Shown piece after piece: positions 34,008-36,191 of a DNA stretch of 36,191 nucleotides. The DNA is from Sphingobacteriales bacterium (lineage in GTDB: Bacteria; Bacteroidota; Bacteroidia; Chitinophagales; Chitinophagaceae), in the NCBI GenBank assembly GCA_004144175.1, contig SEFT01000026.1:1-36191 (forward strand), written 5' to 3'. Numbering within the stretch: position 1 is the stretch's first letter; each line of letters opens with the position of its first letter. A model generated the notes under the pieces. The model was given only the letters and a program-made list of their open reading frames with translations, was not told where the DNA came from and searched no databases. The translations under genes were made by a program, and so were the position numbers.

Positions 34008-34319
34008 AGTCGTCGTTGTGTGCAAAATATAAGGATGCTATATAGCCTGTGATTCCATAAGCATCATACCAATGTGGTTGTTAAAGTTTATATAAAGTAA
34101 ATATGTTCTAAATGCCAGTAATCGGAATTCTACCAAGCGTCGCAAACGTATACTCTAATTTTGCATTGATTTTTTTGATTTTTTAGTTACTGATTCGTCT
34201 TCGCTCATGTTCGCAGTATTTAAACTATTTTAAATAGAAAACATTTGGCAATTATGATAAGGGCCAGGCATCATTTAGACTGATGTTGCAAATTTCAAGC
34301 ATATAACAATTCGATGCTA
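34008..34319. other. A+T-rich non-coding interval
   Basis: About 310 bases between the alpha-2-macroglobulin start and the transposase-like stop. A T-rich tract is present around 34165-34185. A small hairpin CATCA-N7-TGATG near 34269-34285 could be a weak terminator for the minus-strand gene to its right. I saw no copy of the TAGACA site, no terminal inverted repeat and no gene. Confidence 0.5.
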
Positions 34320-35447
34320 TTACCCTTGCGCGCCTAACCAATTTTCAACCGACTGCTCCAAATCTCCTCCATTTTTTAGTACGCTACTCGCTACCATCTT
34401 TTCCATTTTGTCTAGCTCCATCTGATTCTCCGATTTACCAAGTGTCAAATTATGAAGGGCCACTTTATGGTCCCAAACCCACTTTGTGATTTCACGATTT
34501 GTAAATGGTTCCTTACCGAATACCCTCAATTTTTTTGGTTTTCCATTTTCTTCGGCAGCAGTATTCAGGAACGAAATGATGTCTTCAAATGATATTTTTC
34601 CGTGGCCTGTCTGTGCATTTAACGGCGTACCCTGCTCGTGATCCAGTATGAATAATACCCATGCATTAGCGATATTTCCATCTGCATCGGCGGGCAATTC
34701 TTGCTCCACAAATCCTAAACTCCAGGTTGCATCAGGCTTTTTTATGCGCTTGGAGCGACTAATAAGAGGTGCAATTTTTGCCTCTAATGGGGCGATTTCC
34801 GTCACCTGATTTTCTGCACCTCCGGCTTGTCTGTCCGACTTCTTATTGCGTTTTCTTTTAAGGTATAGACGTCTTTCGCGGTACACACGCTTCAATTGTT
34901 TGCGTGTCCAATCAGGCCGGGTTGACTGTAATATTTCATAAAGCTCTATGAATCCACGGTTCGGCTGCTCATCTATCAATCGCAATAATTCATCATATAC
35001 GAGCTGATCATCTACCTCGGGCTTGCGTGGTTTGTACCCATAATTTGCTTCATCGATGCCTACAATTTCGCATGCCTGAGCTACCGTTATCGTATACCTT
35101 TTTACCAGTTCGGCCACGAGTTTTTTGGTGAGCGATCCTTCCACATCTGCCTTTTTCAGGCTCGATACGATCATATGATAACGTGCTGCAGGGTCGGTCA
35201 CCGGCATCTTTTTGCCCGTCTTTTCCAGCTTGATAGCCGATGCCTTCTCCGGTTTTTCCGCTGCGATCTTCTGCTCCGGTGCCTCGGTTGCACTGGTTCC
35301 GTCGTCCGGAAATTCCTTCATCCAGTTGTACAAAGTAGCCCTGGAGATAACTGCCTCCTGACAAATTTGCTTTACTGTTTTAGCCCTCGTCACCTTATCT
35401 CGCACCCAGGCACGTATCTGCTGCTCGTCGTAGCGATATGTATTCAT
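34320..35447 (-). CDS. IS3-transposase-like protein with degenerate DDE domain (probably domesticated)
   Basis: The 375-residue protein starts at ATG 35447. It is laid out like an OrfA-OrfB fusion of an IS3-family transposase. A helix-turn-helix lies at about 20-45 (TVKQICQEAVISRATLYNWMKEF), followed by a Lys/Glu/Ala-rich linker (50-85). An OrfB-type N-terminal helical region lies at 105-200 (TVAQACEIVGIDEANYGYKP, RGFIELYEIL, a basic LKRKRNKK) and a residual integrase-like core at 238-355. The Trp that precedes the first catalytic Asp remains (W242), but the Asp position reads Gly. The second Asp motif (HSDRGSQYTS in active enzymes) reads VFGKEPFTN. One continuous frame, no IS ends and lost catalytic residues suggest a DNA-binding protein rather than a mobile element. 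Three TAGACA-N3/4-TGTC sites lie upstream. Confidence 0.75.
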   Translation of the reverse strand: MNTYRYDEQQIRAWVRDKVTRAKTVKQICQEAVISRATLYNWMKEFPDDGTSATEAPEQKIAAEKPEKASAIKLEKTGKKMPVTDPAARYHMIVSSLKKADVEGSLTKKLVAELVKRYTITVAQACEIVGIDEANYGYKPRKPEVDDQLVYDELLRLIDEQPNRGFIELYEILQSTRPDWTRKQLKRVYRERRLYLKRKRNKKSDRQAGGAENQVTEIAPLEAKIAPLISRSKRIKKPDATWSLGFVEQELPADADGNIANAWVLFILDHEQGTPLNAQTGHGKISFEDIISFLNTAAEENGKPKKLRVFGKEPFTNREITKWVWDHKVALHNLTLGKSENQMELDKMEKMVASSVLKNGGDLEQSVENWLGAQG

Positions 35448-35458
35448 GGTCGCGAATT

Positions 35459-35478
35459 TAGACAGTGTTGTCAAATAA
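35459..35478 (-). promoter_or_regulatory. Inverted-repeat site 1 (TAGACA-N4-TGTC)
   Basis: TAGACAGTGTTGTCAAATAA on the plus strand. It begins 12 bases upstream of the start codon of the transposase-like gene, where a bound protein would block expression. It shares the flank AAATAA with site 2. Confidence 0.5.
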
Positions 35479-35611
35479 TGCGTATCATCTTATGCACATA
35501 TCCACATTATTAACTGGAGGACAAAAGATAGGCGAGCATTAGAATGGGCTACACTGGAAGTCGGTTAGCGCGCAATTTTCATATGGCGTGACTCAGAATT
35601 GAATTCCGCAT

Positions 35612-35632
35612 AGTAGACACTATGTCAAATAA
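35612..35632. promoter_or_regulatory. Inverted-repeat site 2 (AGTAGACA-N3-TGTC)
   Basis: Contains TAGACACTATGTCAAATAA (35614-35632), which matches site 1 except in the spacer. It also matches site 3 in the opposite orientation through AGTAGACA-N3-TGTC. Confidence 0.5.
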
Positions 35633-35691
35633 AGATTGCAGTATGTGGCGTCTATGAACGTGACCCTACTTTAAAATCTGACTAAATAAAC

Positions 35692-35706
35692 GACACTATG
35701 TCTACT
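35692..35706. promoter_or_regulatory. Inverted-repeat site 3 (GACACTATGTCTACT)
   Basis: Shares the 11-base core GACACTATGTC with site 2, and carries the TAGACA extension on the opposite strand. Sites 2 and 3 therefore face each other across 65 bases. Confidence 0.5.
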
Positions 35707-35802
35707 AATGACTATTAGATAATTTGCAATAACCCGGTTAAATCAATATCTACAAGCAGGTGCTGATTTTTGACGCCTAGCTAAGCGTCTAATGGAGAGA
35801 TA

Positions 35803-35825
35803 CTTTACAGGTCGTCTTTACAGGT
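35803..35825. repeat. Tandem 10-base repeat CTTTACAGGT
   Basis: Two exact copies separated by CGT give a 13-base period. It could be a pair of direct-repeat binding sites or a small duplication. Confidence 0.45.
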
Positions 35826-35845
35826 ACGGGAAATGTATGGCGAAT

Positions 35846-35875
35846 AAAAAAGCGGCTGATGGTTTATCAGCCGCT
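35846..35875 (-). terminator. Rho-independent terminator for a transcript entering from the right
   Basis: Perfect 10-bp stem AGCGGCTGAT/ATCAGCCGCT with loop GGTTT. On the minus strand it is followed by six T residues, while on the plus strand there is no T tail. No minus-strand gene lies between it and the right edge. Confidence 0.8.
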
Positions 35876-35925
35876 AATTGTAATAAGTGATGAAATGGAT
35901 AATCAGTCGTCCAGATCTCTCTAAT

Positions 35926-36060
35926 ATGAAGTGCCCAAATCTTGATGCTATTGCTCCGTCAAGTTGCTTCGCGGAATGTTCGTACATACCCGAAGCGGAA
36001 ACTTACGCAATATATAAATCAGGTTTGACAAAAGAACAATTTCAGATAACGGTGAGTTAG
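35926..36060 (+). CDS. Possible small Cys-containing protein (44 codons)
   Basis: A plus-strand frame from ATG 35926 to TAG 36058-36060 encodes 44 residues with Cys at 3, 14 and 18 and a hydrophilic C-terminal half (SGLTKEQFQITVS). The composition looks protein-like. However, there is no ribosome-binding site, no recognised family and no supporting neighbour, so it may be chance or a remnant of a longer gene. Confidence 0.2.
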   Translation: MKCPNLDAIAPSSCFAECSYIPEAETYAIYKSGLTKEQFQITVS

Positions 36061-36191
36061 GACCTGCTCGCATTACAATTTAACTAGCCAACCTGTCACT
36101 GCCCTATTCCACTTTATATTCCAGCTACACTAACTTTTGTTGACTCGGAAGAGTGCCTTGGCAAACCAACCTATCAGTATCTAAGTTAATG

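Larger units (their letters stand above)
35448..36191. other. Long largely non-coding interval at the right edge
   Basis: About 740 bases with no recognisable gene. It contains the three TAGACA sites (35459, 35614, 35692), a near-palindrome GACGC-C-TAGCTA-A-GCGTC (35772-35789), a tandem duplication of CTTTACAGGT (35803-35812, 35816-35825), a minus-strand terminator (35851-35875) and a 44-codon frame at 35926-36060. Base composition is A+T-rich. No tRNA or transposase fragment is visible. Confidence 0.55.

Noticed and set aside
34008-35706. A complete IS3-family insertion sequence around the transposase-like gene
   Set aside because: No terminal inverted repeat or target duplication was found on the downstream side, and the catalytic residues are missing.

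Overview
The window comes from the chromosome of a Bacteroidota bacterium, most likely of the order Chitinophagales. Supporting signs are the gene families (BatA-type von Willebrand protein, DUF4199, DUF4197, repeated DUF349, TonB-dependent barrels with a carboxypeptidase-regulatory domain, an OmpA protein with thrombospondin type 3 repeats, a very large alpha-2-macroglobulin), the many periplasmic proteins and lipoproteins, weak Shine-Dalgarno sites, and several exact matches to the Bacteroidota -7 element TAnnTTTG just upstream of genes. No rRNA, tRNA, CRISPR array or complete insertion sequence was seen. The species cannot be named from the sequence alone.

Layout. 1-3162 (minus): flavin prenyltransferase UbiX, MazG and the start of a large membrane sensor protein that runs off the left edge, tightly packed as one operon. 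3253-3852 (plus): exported thioredoxin-like protein. 3859-9050 (minus): endonuclease III, MsrB lipoprotein, an M16-type protein without its zinc motif, an acyl-CoA thioesterase and a TonB-dependent receptor. 9051-11873: an A+T-rich accessory stretch with three unrelated lipoproteins and unusual hairpins in the gaps. 11965-16797 (plus): a compact operon of BatA-like protein, metal-less dihydroorotase homologue, DUF4199 membrane protein and polyprenol-phosphate glycosyltransferase. 16925-25226 (plus): TonB-dependent barrel, DUF4197 protein, DUF349 protein and a helicase-nuclease fusion. 25347-34007 (minus): OmpA/TSP3 protein and the alpha-2-macroglobulin. 34320-35447 (minus): a transposase-like protein that looks domesticated, followed by about 740 bases of largely non-coding DNA.

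How the genes fit together. Most of the window is housekeeping and cell-envelope biology: nucleotide-pool cleaning, base-excision and double-strand-break repair, periplasmic redox repair, outer-membrane uptake and envelope defence. Two genes are probable pseudoenzymes: the M16 subunit, which retains only the R/Y pair, and the dihydroorotase homologue, which lacks its His-x-His and Asp residues.

The signal I consider most likely to be undescribed is at the right end. A fused IS3-type protein with a degenerate DDE domain has three copies of an inverted-repeat site, TAGACA-N3/4-TGTC, in its upstream region. One copy begins 12 bases upstream of its start codon. This suggests a transposase turned DNA-binding regulator, though that is inference.
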